Shown here in pieces: positions 1 to 6,555 of a stretch of 9,651 nt of DNA. Source of the stretch: Metamycoplasmataceae bacterium. GTDB lineage: Bacteria; Bacillota_I; Bacilli_A; Mycoplasmatales; Metamycoplasmataceae. The DNA lies in contig JAOZTM010000015.1 in assembly GCA_029942215.1 (NCBI GenBank), positions 1-9,651 of the forward strand. Reading direction: 5' to 3'. The position numbers were made by a program, and so were the translations under genes. How positions within the stretch are numbered: position 1 is the stretch's first letter; the number at the start of each line of letters is the position of its first letter. The notes below the pieces were generated by a model. It saw nothing but the letters and a program-made list of their open reading frames with translations. It had not been told where the DNA came from and did no database searches.

Positions 1-22
1 CAAGCCTAGTGCTTGTTTTTTT
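1..22 (+). terminator. Rho-independent terminator of the upstream unit
   Basis: Seen: the arms CAAGC (1-5) and GCTTG (11-15) pair around a 5-nt loop and are followed by a T run (16-22). The stem probably extends upstream of the window edge. It closes a gene lying before position 1, so rpmJ is not simply read through from the usual upstream ribosomal protein cluster. Confidence 0.7.
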
Positions 23-40
23 ATGCTTTTATGTTAAAAT
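13..40 (+). promoter_or_regulatory. Promoter of the rpmJ-rpsM-rpsK-rpoA-rplQ operon
   Basis: Seen: an extended -10, TG (32-33), one base, then TAAAAT (35-40). A weak -35-like TTGTTT (13-18) lies 16 nt upstream, inside the terminator of the previous gene. Predicted +1 is about G47, which is the first base of a perfect small hairpin. This is inference from consensus matching only. Confidence 0.55.
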
Positions 41-46
41 TATTTA

Positions 47-117
47 GCAATATTGATTGCAGAAGAAGCATTAACATCGGTATGAACTTTATCATGCACA
101 TCTTAATCCATCTTCAG
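47..117 (+). promoter_or_regulatory. Structured 5' leader of the alpha operon
   Basis: Seen: a 5-bp hairpin (47-51 with 56-60, loop ATTG) at the predicted mRNA 5' end. It is followed by a long imperfect hairpin from 60 to 117 in which every pair obeys i+j=177. Twenty of 26 facing positions pair (one is G.U), all mismatches are symmetric and there are no bulges; the apical stem is 80-85 with 92-97. The leader ends just before the rpmJ ribosome site (AAAAGGA, 118-124). Known: in E. coli, S4 represses the alpha operon through a structured leader upstream of rpsM. Inference: this may be an analogous autoregulatory leader, but no protein-binding motif was identified. Confidence 0.5.
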
Positions 118-134
118 AAAAGGATAATTAAACT

Positions 135-248
135 ATGAAAGTAAGAGCATCAGTTAAACCAATCTGTAAAGATTGTAAAATTATCAATAGACGTAAATGT
201 GTCAGAGTTATTTGTAAAACTGCAAAGCACAAGCAAAGACAAGGTTAG
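135..248 (+). CDS. rpmJ: 50S ribosomal protein L36 (bL36)
   Basis: A 37-residue basic protein of the large ribosomal subunit, of the zinc-binding form. Cys11, Cys14, Cys27 and His32 are the expected C-x2-C-x12-C-x4-H ligands, and length and N-terminus ([14 protein letters not shown]) match the family. The start follows AAAAGGA (118-124) with a spacing of 10 nt. It is the first gene of an operon with rpsM, rpsK, rpoA and rplQ, and its stop codon is inside the rpsM ribosome site. In many Firmicutes and Mollicutes infA precedes rpmJ; here there is a terminator and a promoter instead. Confidence 0.95.
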   Translation: MKVRASVKPICKDCKIINRRKCVRVICKTAKHKQRQG

Positions 249-257
249 GAGAAATAT

Positions 258-626
258 ATGGCAAGAATATTAAATGTTGAAATACCAAACAACAAAAGAG
301 TCGTGATTTCCCTTACATACATTCACGGTATTGGTAGAACTCTTTCATCAAAAGTTTTAGCAGAAGCTAAAGTTGATGAAAGTATTAGAGTTAAAGATCT
401 AACAGAAGAGCAACTATCTTCAATTAGAACAGCAGCTAAAGAATTTATGACAGAAGGAGACCTACGTAGAGAGGTTGCCTTAAACATCAAACGTTTGATG
501 GAGATTAAATCATATAGAGGAAAAAGACACAGAATGGGACTTCCTGTAAGAGGGCAAGTTACTCAGAAAAATGCTAGAACTAGAAAAGGTCCTAGAAAAA
601 CTGTGGCTGGGAAGAAAGATTCATAA
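258..626 (+). CDS. rpsM: 30S ribosomal protein S13 (uS13)
   Basis: A 122-residue small-subunit head protein that contacts 16S rRNA and the P-site tRNA and bridges to the 50S subunit. Conserved stretches are visible: [16 protein letters not shown] near residues 11-26, [20 protein letters not shown] in the middle, and a basic C-terminal tail with [14 protein letters not shown] and [12 protein letters not shown]. The ribosome site AGGAG (247-251) overlaps the rpmJ stop, 6 nt before ATG. The TAA stop shares its last A with the ATG of rpsK (TAATG), which suggests coupled translation. Normal length and no anomalies. Confidence 0.97.
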   Translation: MARILNVEIPNNKRVVISLTYIHGIGRTLSSKVLAEAKVDESIRVKDLTEEQLSSIRTAAKEFMTEGDLRREVALNIKRLMEIKSYRGKRHRMGLPVRGQVTQKNARTRKGPRKTVAGKKDS

Positions 627-1030
627 TGGCAAAAAAACTTAGAACAAAGAAAACTAAAAAGAAAAATATAGCCATTGGAATCGCACACATCCACTCTACA
701 CACAACAATACAATTGTTACATTCTCAGATGAGCAAGGAAATGCAATCGCATGATCATCAGCTGGAGCAATTGGATATAAAGGTTCAAAGAAATCAACAC
801 CTTATGCTGCAGGACTTGCTGCCGGAGCTGCTTCAGAAGCTGCAATCGGACATGGAATGTCTCAGGTAAGAGTTGAACTTAAAGGTATGGGTCCAGGTAA
901 AGATGCTGCTAGAAAGCAAATCGAAATCTCTGGAATCAAGATTACTGAAGTTAAAGATGTAACACCTGTTCCACACAATGGTACAAGGCCGCCAGTTAAA
1001 GTCTTAAGAAGACTTGCTGCGAGAAAGTAG
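626..1030 (+). CDS. rpsK: 30S ribosomal protein S11 (uS11)
   Basis: A 134-residue protein of the 30S platform. Diagnostic motifs are [20 protein letters not shown], then the [20 protein letters not shown] block, and C-terminal [20 protein letters not shown]. Trp43 is encoded by TGA (752-754); with the standard code the gene would look broken, so this is good evidence for code 4. The ATG overlaps the rpsM stop by one base and there is only a weak purine-rich site upstream, consistent with coupling to rpsM. rpoA follows after 5 nt. Confidence 0.97.
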
Positions 1031-1035
1031 ATAAC

Positions 1036-2028
1036 ATGGAAAAATTTAGTAAATTAAAATACAGTGAAATCGAAATGAACAAAAAAAATAATTTTGAATC
1101 ATCATTCGTTTTAAAACCTCTTGAAAGAGGATTTGCAAATACACTTGGTAATGCTTTAAGAAGAGTTATGTTATCTTCAATTACAAGTGCTGCACCATTC
1201 GCTATTAAGATTGAAGGAGCAGATCACGAATTCCAAACTCTTGCGGGAGTTTCAGAAGACGTTGTTTCATTAGTACTTAATATTAAAACTTTAAAGTTTG
1301 TTTATAACTCAGAAGTTTTTAAAGATGGTGAAGTTGTTAAGGTTTACCTTAAATCAGGGAAAGGTGAAGTTAAAGCGAAAGATTTAGTTTTACCTGCCGG
1401 AGTTAAAGTAGTAGATCCAGAACACTACATTGGTACTGCATCTAAAGCTGGAGATCTAGAATTAGAAATATTCTTAATCTCAGGTAGAGGATTCAAATCA
1501 TACGAAGAAAATAAAGAGACAGTTAAAGAATTAATGGGACAAATTGAATCAAAAATTAAAAAGGGTTCACTTATCGCTGTTGATTCAGACTTCTCTCCAA
1601 TTGATAAAGTTGCTTACGAAGCTGTTGAATTAAATTCATCATCTGCACTTATTCAAGAGAAACTAACAATCAATATAAAAACTGATGGTTCAGTTGATGC
1701 TAAAGACGTTATTGCACAAGGTGCACAAATTCTTTCAGCTCACCTTGCTATCATTGCTGACGTATCAAATCTTAAAGAAGAAGAAATCTTTGAAGAGTTT
1801 GTTGAAAGTGATAAAAAACCATCACAACAACCAATCTCAATTACTTCTTTAGATTTATCTGTAAGATCATACAACTGTTTAAAGAGAGCTCAATTAGAAA
1901 CAATTGATGACTTAGCAGAACTTACAACTAGAGAATTAAAAGAAATTAAGAACCTTGGTTCTAAATCAGTTGATGAAATAATTTCTAAGTTAGCAGAAAA
2001 CGACATTATCCTTAAGGATGGTGAGTAA
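1036..2028 (+). CDS. rpoA: DNA-directed RNA polymerase alpha subunit
   Basis: A 330-residue subunit that dimerises to nucleate RNA polymerase assembly. The N-terminal domain (about residues 1-235) carries the signature FVLKPLERGFANTLGNALRR and the VMLSSITSAAP segment after it. A short polar linker (EFVESDKKPSQQPIS) leads to the C-terminal domain (about 265-325) with the helix-hairpin-helix pattern LKRAQLETIDDLAELT and IKNLGSKSVDEI, which contacts UP elements and activators. No tryptophan and no frame disruption. ATG at 1036 is 5 nt after the rpsK stop, without a strong ribosome site. Its TAA shares a base with the rplQ ATG (TAATG). Confidence 0.97.
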   Translation: MEKFSKLKYSEIEMNKKNNFESSFVLKPLERGFANTLGNALRRVMLSSITSAAPFAIKIEGADHEFQTLAGVSEDVVSLVLNIKTLKFVYNSEVFKDGEVVKVYLKSGKGEVKAKDLVLPAGVKVVDPEHYIGTASKAGDLELEIFLISGRGFKSYEENKETVKELMGQIESKIKKGSLIAVDSDFSPIDKVAYEAVELNSSSALIQEKLTINIKTDGSVDAKDVIAQGAQILSAHLAIIADVSNLKEEEIFEEFVESDKKPSQQPISITSLDLSVRSYNCLKRAQLETIDDLAELTTRELKEIKNLGSKSVDEIISKLAENDIILKDGE

Positions 2029-2390
2029 TGGCAAATCCAACACAATTGTTCAAGAGAAATACTTCATGAAGAAAAGGTGTTACAAGATCGCTTGTTACAG
2101 ACGTTATCGTTCACGGAAGAATTACTACAACAGAAACTAGAGCAAAAGAAATCAGAAGACATACAGAAAAAATGATTACTCTTGCTAAGAAGAATACTCT
2201 AGCTTCAAGAAGAAAAGCAGAAGCTTTCTTAAGAAAGATTGAAACATCTAAAGGTGTTCCTGCTGGAAAATACTTATTCGAAACATTAGGTCCTAAGTAC
2301 AAAGATAGAAATGGTGGATACACTAGAATTATCAAAGCCCCTACTCGTAGAGGTGATGCTACTAAGATGGCTGTTCTTGAATTAGTTTAA
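2028..2390 (+). CDS. rplQ: 50S ribosomal protein L17 (bL17)
   Basis: A 120-residue large-subunit protein located near the peptide exit tunnel. Visible family features: N-terminal [20 protein letters not shown], then [20 protein letters not shown], and C-terminal [20 protein letters not shown] with an LELV-type end. Trp14 is TGA (2067-2069), so a start downstream at 2172 would give a false truncation; the true start is the ATG overlapping the rpoA stop. AAGGAT in the end of rpoA (2015-2020) could serve as its ribosome site. Last gene of the operon, followed by a terminator 5 nt after the stop. Confidence 0.96.
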
Positions 2391-2395
2391 TAATC

Positions 2396-2417
2396 AAAAC
2401 TCATTGGAGTTTTTTTT
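2396..2417 (+). terminator. Rho-independent terminator after rplQ
   Basis: Seen: the perfect 7-bp stem AAAACTC (2396-2402) / GAGTTTT (2407-2413), loop ATTG, T run to 2417. It ends the ribosomal/rpoA operon. The -10 box of the next operon begins 2 nt after the T run. Confidence 0.85.
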
Positions 2418-2418
2418 A

Positions 2419-2424
2419 TATAAT
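2419..2424 (+). promoter_or_regulatory. -10 box of the three-gene membrane operon
   Basis: A perfect TATAAT directly behind the terminator. The predicted +1 is about 2431, only 2 nt before the ATG at 2433, so the mRNA would be leaderless or nearly so. No -35 match was found; the position where it should be is in the terminator stem. Confidence 0.55.
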
Positions 2425-2432
2425 TAACTCAT

Positions 2433-2942
2433 ATGAAAGCAACTACTAAAGTAACTCCAACAAAATGAGTTCAACAAGAATTAACTAAATTAGATAGAAG
2501 ACATACTGTAGCCAGAAAGCGTTACAGAATCTTTTCTTCAGTTCTTGCTTTATTAAATCTTGCCACTATTGTTATTGCAGGAATGGCTATCTACATGATG
2601 GCGAACTGAAAACCTGCAGCTGGATCAAAGGTTACAAGTACAGCGGGACTTATACTTACTATCTTTGCAGCTATATTAGTAATAGCTATATTTGCAATCA
2701 ACTTTGGTATCTCAATGTTCAAAGCATATAGAAGAACTAAATTCTATTCTGAAGCAAGAGAAAAAATCTTGATTGAGAATATGAAGTTTGTTAACGGTCT
2801 TGAAGAGTACAAATCTAAGGATGAAAAAGTATTAGTTAAAAACGTTCATTCTATTAAAAACGGTGCTTTAAGGAAAAGAAGATCGAAAGATAAGAAGTTA
2901 AAAGCTATCTTAAAGGGCCTTACAGGAGGTTTTGATGACTAA
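2433..2942 (+). CDS. Small two-helix membrane protein A (DUF4231/SLATT-like)
   Basis: A 169-residue protein with a basic N-terminal stretch, two predicted membrane helices (about 33-56 and 70-95) joined by a short polar loop, and a charged, probably helical C-terminal region of about 75 residues. Trp12 and Trp58 are TGA. The order basic helix, TM pair, YRR...E.AREKILIEN helix is reminiscent of the DUF4231/SLATT group, which in other bacteria includes proposed pore-forming effectors; I cannot confirm membership without a profile search. It shares the segment YKSKDEKVLVKNV with gene C (YKGKDRDKVLVKRV), so A, B and C look like paralogs. No ribosome site, so start use is probably leaderless. It overlaps gene B by 8 nt. 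Function unknown. Confidence 0.75.
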
Positions 2943-3375
2943 GACATTATCTTTGGACATTAGAGAGTATCAAGCAAAAAGAATCGCTCAGACGGCCTCT
3001 AAAATCAAAAGAACAAAAACGCTTTTTATTATTCTTAACGTGTTTATTGTTTTAGCAGGACTTGCTGCTGCAACAATTTCAACACTTATAATATCAAAGG
3101 AAATATACACAAATTATCCTGATTGATACTTCTTTGTAACAGCTGGAGCTAGTGCCTTCGCACTTGCACTTGGATCAATGTTAAACTTCTTTTCAATCAA
3201 ACCTGATTACGAAAAGCATAAAAAGAATCTTAAAAAGATTGAAGCTGAAATAGTTCTTTATGAAAACAAACTTACAGATGAATATAAATCTTCAACAAGA
3301 GATTACGATCTATTCTTAGCTATCGAAGTTATCCTTGGTTCAGTTCCTGCTAAAAAGGAGGTTGAATATGGATAA
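2935..3375 (+). CDS. Small two-helix membrane protein B (DUF4231/SLATT-like)
   Basis: A 146-residue protein with predicted helices at about 30-53 and 64-86, a basic N-terminal region and a C-terminal region rich in Lys and Glu (coiled-coil-like, about 90-120). Trp64 is TGA. The first helix, FIILNVFIVLAGLAAA, closely matches that of gene C (FITLNVLAIGLAAALI), and RDYDLFLAIEVIL aligns with the C-terminal motif of A and C. The start is ATG 2935, not the TTG just upstream, because AGGAGGT (2924-2930) is placed correctly. The stop of A lies inside its start (ATGACTAA), so it is likely translated by coupling. Function unknown; the most divergent of the three. Confidence 0.75.
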
Positions 3376-3772
3376 AGTTAATGAGGTCTATAGATACCTT
3401 CTTAAGAAGGAAAGAAAAGCGAATAGAATTTTTATCACACTTAACGTTCTTGCAATTGGATTAGCTGCAGCATTAATAATAATGAACTTGTTTGCAATTA
3501 GATTCAATCCTATAAGACTTTCTTCTTCAACAGTACAAGATCATACAATCATTTGATTGTTCATAGGAATTTCAATCCTTACAGGAATTGCATCTGCACT
3601 ATCAAGTATGACTTCTGTATTCATCTTTAGAAAAAGAGCTACTGGCTACAAAACTAAGAAAGAAGAAATTAAAGAAGAGATGAAGAAACATAAAGATAGA
3701 GAAAATGTTTATAAAGGAAAAGATAGAGACAAGGTACTTGTTAAGAGAGTATTGAAAATAATAAACGAATAA
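3368..3772 (+). CDS. Small two-helix membrane protein C (DUF4231/SLATT-like)
   Basis: A 134-residue protein, the shortest of the three: N-terminal helix with RYLLKKERKANR, predicted membrane helices at about 21-44 and 61-86, then a very charged C-terminal helix (KKEEIKEEMKKHKDRE) ending in the motif KVLVKRVLKII shared with protein A. Trp63 is TGA (3554-3556). It overlaps gene B by 8 nt (ATGGATAA) and has the strongest ribosome site in the window, AAGGAGGT (3355-3362). Three such proteins made from one message could form a hetero-oligomer; that is inference. The gene ends one base before a terminator. Confidence 0.75.
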
Positions 3773-3794
3773 AAAAACAAGGTTACTTGTTTTT
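3773..3794. terminator. Bidirectional terminator between protein C and the rhodanese gene
   Basis: Seen: the perfect 9-bp stem AAAAACAAG (3773-3781) / CTTGTTTTT (3786-3794), loop GTTA. There is a T tract on each strand, so it can end both convergent units. The rhodanese stop codon (3793-3795) lies in it. Confidence 0.85.
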
Positions 3795-4068
3795 ATATTG
3801 AACTTATTCCACCTTCACAATTAACTACATCGAACCCTTGAGATTCTAATTCTATACAAGCGTTGAATGATCTTCCACCTGATAAACACATTACGTGATA
3901 AGTTTTGTTTCTGTCTAATAATGAATCTGCATTCATAACTATTCCAGCAAGAGGAATGTTAACTGCACCCTTTACAGATCTATCAGCAAACTCCGCTGTA
4001 GACCTTACATCTATTAGATTTATTGAGTCGATATTTTCTTGCGCTCACTTCATTGTTACTGAATTCAT
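3793..4068 (-). CDS. Single-domain rhodanese-like sulfurtransferase
   Basis: A 91-residue cytoplasmic protein with one rhodanese domain. N-terminal INLIDVRSTAEFADRSVKGA and VNIPL form the typical first half, and the active-site loop is CLSGGRS with the persulfide-forming Cys61 (the CxxGxRS pattern). The C-terminal part QGFDVVNCEGGISSI is the usual GF.V..l.GGI ending. Trp8 is TGA. Such proteins carry sulfur for tRNA thiolation or Fe-S work, or detoxify; the substrate is not predictable here. The ATG follows AAGAGGAA (4071-4078, minus). It is divergent from the C39 exporter gene and convergent with the two-helix operon, whose terminator it shares. Confidence 0.9.
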
Positions 4069-4088
4069 AATTCCTCTTTTCAAATAAT

Positions 4089-4094
4089 ATTATA
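4089..4094 (-). promoter_or_regulatory. -10 box of the rhodanese gene
   Basis: A perfect TATAAT on the minus strand. Predicted +1 about 4082 gives a 14-nt leader that contains the ribosome site. No convincing -35. Confidence 0.5.
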
Positions 4095-4136
4095 TAAGAA
4101 ATTTAATTATTTTTTTATTGCAACCTCTTTTAACGC

Positions 4137-4142
4137 TATATA
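4137..4142 (+). promoter_or_regulatory. Possible -10 box of the C39 exporter gene
   Basis: TATATA lies 5 nt before the GTG at 4148, a distance that would place +1 on or next to the start codon (leaderless mRNA). No -35 match. A second AT-rich -10-like segment at 4088-4097 is possible, so this call is tentative. Confidence 0.3.
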
Positions 4143-4147
4143 GAAGT

Positions 4148-6178
4148 GTGAAGATAAAAAAACAAAACGATATAAATGAATGTGGATTGGTAGTTGTCCA
4201 ATCTCTACATAGAGAATACTATTCTAAAGAAATAGATATTAATGAGCTAAAGAGAAAATCTAATATGTCAGATAAAGGAATTTCAATTGCCAACTTAATA
4301 TTACTTGCTGAAAAGTATGGAATTGAAATGGATGCCTTTAAAGGAACGGCAGACCAATTTCTTGACGCTGATTTGAAAGGATACTTTGCATGTATCTTTG
4401 ATAACCAAGGAATGAATCATTATGTGATCTTTAAAAAGCTAGGCAAAAGAATCCTAGTCTTTGATCCCGTTAAAGGAAGATACTTGCTTTCAAGAAAGAA
4501 GTTTACAAAACTCTTTTCAGGAATAATATTTGGAATTGCCAAAGGTGAATACAAAATAAAAGAACCAAAGAAACCAAACCTATTCAGGATGTTATTAAGA
4601 AGCCCTGCAATAATAACTACTTTGATTATTTTGATACTAGTTAATATTACAACAACGTTTGCTGCTTCTATTTTTATGAAGATTATCATAGATACAATTA
4701 TTCCTGGTGGACTAGATAGTCAACTTTTGGTAATCAGTTTAATATTTGTTTGAGTTGCTGTTCTGTCTGTAACAGCCAAGTTATTCAAATCATTATTCTC
4801 AAAGAAATTGACTTTAAGAATCGAAACGGAACTTACAAGTAGATATTTCAGGAGGATAAGAGATGCATCTGTAATTGATTTAGAGAAAATAAATACAAGT
4901 GATCACTTAAGAAGAATATCCTTGATTGAATCATCTGCAGCTTTCATGTCAAACATCTTTATGTCTATTTTTGGAGAAGTAGTTACACTAATAGTTTCAT
5001 CAGCAATAATGATTTGAATAAATATGAATCTATTCTTGATTGCTTCTGTTGCTGGTGCAACAATAATAATCACAACATTCATTTTTAACTTATTCATTAA
5101 ACAAAAATATGGAGGAGTATTAAATACTCAATTAGATTTCCTTACTCATTCCATAGATCAAGTAATGTCTTTGAAAGAATTAAAAGAACCAATTGTTGCA
5201 AAGACACAAGAAAGACATCATTTAAGAAAATACAACAACTATAAGTCCTCGGAATATTCTTTATGAAAACTTGATATTGGATTGAGTTCGTTAAATGGAT
5301 TGCTTGTTAGCATAGCTCCAATACTTTTAGTATTCATTTCAACTAAATTGATTTTTACAAACAGTTTAAGTGTTGGATCAATGATTATGTTTGTTTCAAT
5401 CTTCAGGTCCTTCATCAATCCATTAGAAAGTGTTTCACATATGTTTACAAAGATACCAATGGCCAAGAAGAACATCAAAATGATTTCGTATGTTCTTGAA
5501 CTTGATGCAGAACAAGAAGAAGAAAACAAGAAGCAGCTTATTAAGATAGAAGAGCTAGAGATGAATAATATATCCTTTGGATATGATCGAACACTTTTTA
5601 AAATAAAGAAATACAAGTTCGATAGGAACATTCATATCTCTGGAAAGAATGGTTCAGGAAAATCATCCTTATTAAATCTGATTTCATTTAGATATGAACC
5701 GATAGGTGAATTAAAAGTTAATAAGCTTGATTCAAAAGTCTTCAATAAAAAGGATTTGAGATCCAAAGTATTCCTTGCAACTCCTTCTACTTATATTCAT
5801 ACAACAAGCATCTATGAATACATCACCTTAGGTGACAAGGTTGCTATGGAAGTATTTAACGCAAATATGGTTAACTACAATCTTCATTCATTGTTGAACG
5901 ATATGGGATTGTCCTTTCAACAAGAAATGGTTCAGAATGGAATGAACCTTTCGTCAGGACAAAGACAAATGATTATCCTTCTTAGATTGTTTGCTTTCGG
6001 TTATGACTTAATCCTTTTAGATGAAGCAACAGAAAACATTGATGCAAAGAAAGTTAAGTGACTTAGCAAAGCTATAGATGAAGTACAGGACGGAATATTC
6101 ATCGAAGTCTCGCACTCTCAAAAATATTTAGCTAAAGGAAAGAAGGTGAAGATAGATGAAATATTTGAAAGTGCATAA
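4148..6178 (+). CDS. Peptidase-containing (C39) ABC exporter, bacteriocin/peptide type
   Basis: A 676-residue fusion of C39 cysteine peptidase, six-helix exporter domain and ATPase. Peptidase (1-130): QNDINECG with Gln6 and catalytic Cys12, His91 (MNHYVIF) and Asp106 (VFDPVKGR); the Cys-His gap of 79 equals that in the ComA family as I recall it. Membrane domain about 150-425. ATPase: Walker A GKNGSGKSS (499-507), signature LSSGQ (601-605), Walker B LILLDEA (621-627), switch His656. The usual Q-loop glutamine seems absent (VFLATPST, 541-548). Four TGA tryptophans (202, 290, 373, 638) would split it under the standard code. GTG 4148 is chosen because Gln6/Cys12 then sit at the usual N-terminal distance; TTG 4118 would add 10 residues. 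Known role of the family: cleaves after double-glycine leaders and exports the peptide. No cognate peptide gene is visible. Confidence 0.9.
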
Positions 6179-6533
6179 AATACATTTTATTATTGCTGCA
6201 ATAGTATTTACTTTATTACTAGCTTTGCTATTCATACTATTATTCTTTGATGTGGAGAAATCAAAGCAAGTTGTAATGAAGGTCGGAAGTTTTGGAACAA
6301 CTGAACTTTGGACTGATACAATGACCGCAAACTTATTACGTTCGCACAGCAATATATCTATAAGTTTAGACGATGGGCTTATAGATGCTGTTATTACCGG
6401 AATAAAGAATGATGCAGATCATTGGGTTTTGACAGTCGAAGGAACTGAAGGACTTCTTCTTCCTGGAACAGATGTCCTTGTTTCGATAATCTATGAAACA
6501 ACCACATTGTTTAATACGATGTTTGGGTTATAA
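6156..6533 (+). CDS. Small membrane-anchored protein, possible minimal exporter adaptor
   Basis: A 125-residue protein with one strong N-terminal membrane helix (about 9-31) after a short basic stretch, then about 93 residues predicted outside the cell. The last part (DDGLIDAVITGIKNDADHWV to GLLLPGTDVLVSII) has a beta-rich pattern like the C-terminal barrel of HlyD-type adaptors: G.I...I, alternating strand, LLPGT.V.V.I. The lipoyl and coiled-coil parts of a full adaptor are missing. The resemblance is weak and by eye. It starts inside the exporter gene (23-nt overlap) with AAGGTG (6143-6148) as ribosome site, which argues for joint function. It is the only gene in the window with UGG tryptophan codons (52 and 90) and it has no UGA codon. 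Confidence 0.7.
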   Translation: MKYLKVHKIHFIIAAIVFTLLLALLFILLFFDVEKSKQVVMKVGSFGTTELWTDTMTANLLRSHSNISISLDDGLIDAVITGIKNDADHWVLTVEGTEGLLLPGTDVLVSIIYETTTLFNTMFGL

Positions 6534-6555
6534 AAAAATAGCTACGCTACTTTTT
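6533..6555. terminator. Bidirectional terminator between the exporter unit and the 47-residue gene
   Basis: Seen: core stem TAGC (6539-6542) / GCTA (6546-6549), 3-nt loop, extended by A/T pairs 6533-6537 with 6551-6555 beyond one A/C mismatch. In minus-strand RNA that mismatch becomes a U.G pair, giving a continuous 10-bp stem. The minus gene's stop (6547-6549) lies inside it. Confidence 0.7.

Noticed and set aside
82..144. A 20-codon frame in the rpmJ leader ([20 protein letters not shown]) overlapping the rpmJ start
   Set aside because: No ribosome site precedes it, its start is within the apical stem of the leader hairpin, and the composition looks like AT-rich noise. Kept only as a remote leader-peptide possibility.
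675..869. A 64-codon plus-strand frame inside rpsK
   Set aside because: It is out of frame with S11, whose conserved motifs read through this stretch once TGA is taken as Trp.
2111..2335. A hydrophobic minus-strand frame opposite rplQ
   Set aside because: A shadow of a conserved ribosomal protein gene with no promoter or ribosome site.
3905..4087. Plus-strand 60-codon frame
   Set aside because: It is antisense to the rhodanese gene, which has the CLSGGRS active site and a ribosome site.
5239..5631. A 130-codon minus-strand frame opposite the exporter gene
   Set aside because: The plus strand encodes the continuous ABC exporter across this region; the antisense frame arises from AT-rich codons and has no expression signals.
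2433..6061. Apparent multiple frameshifts or pseudogenes (fragmented frames in the membrane operon and exporter)
   Set aside because: All breaks are single in-frame TGA codons at plausible tryptophan positions, explained by genetic code 4.
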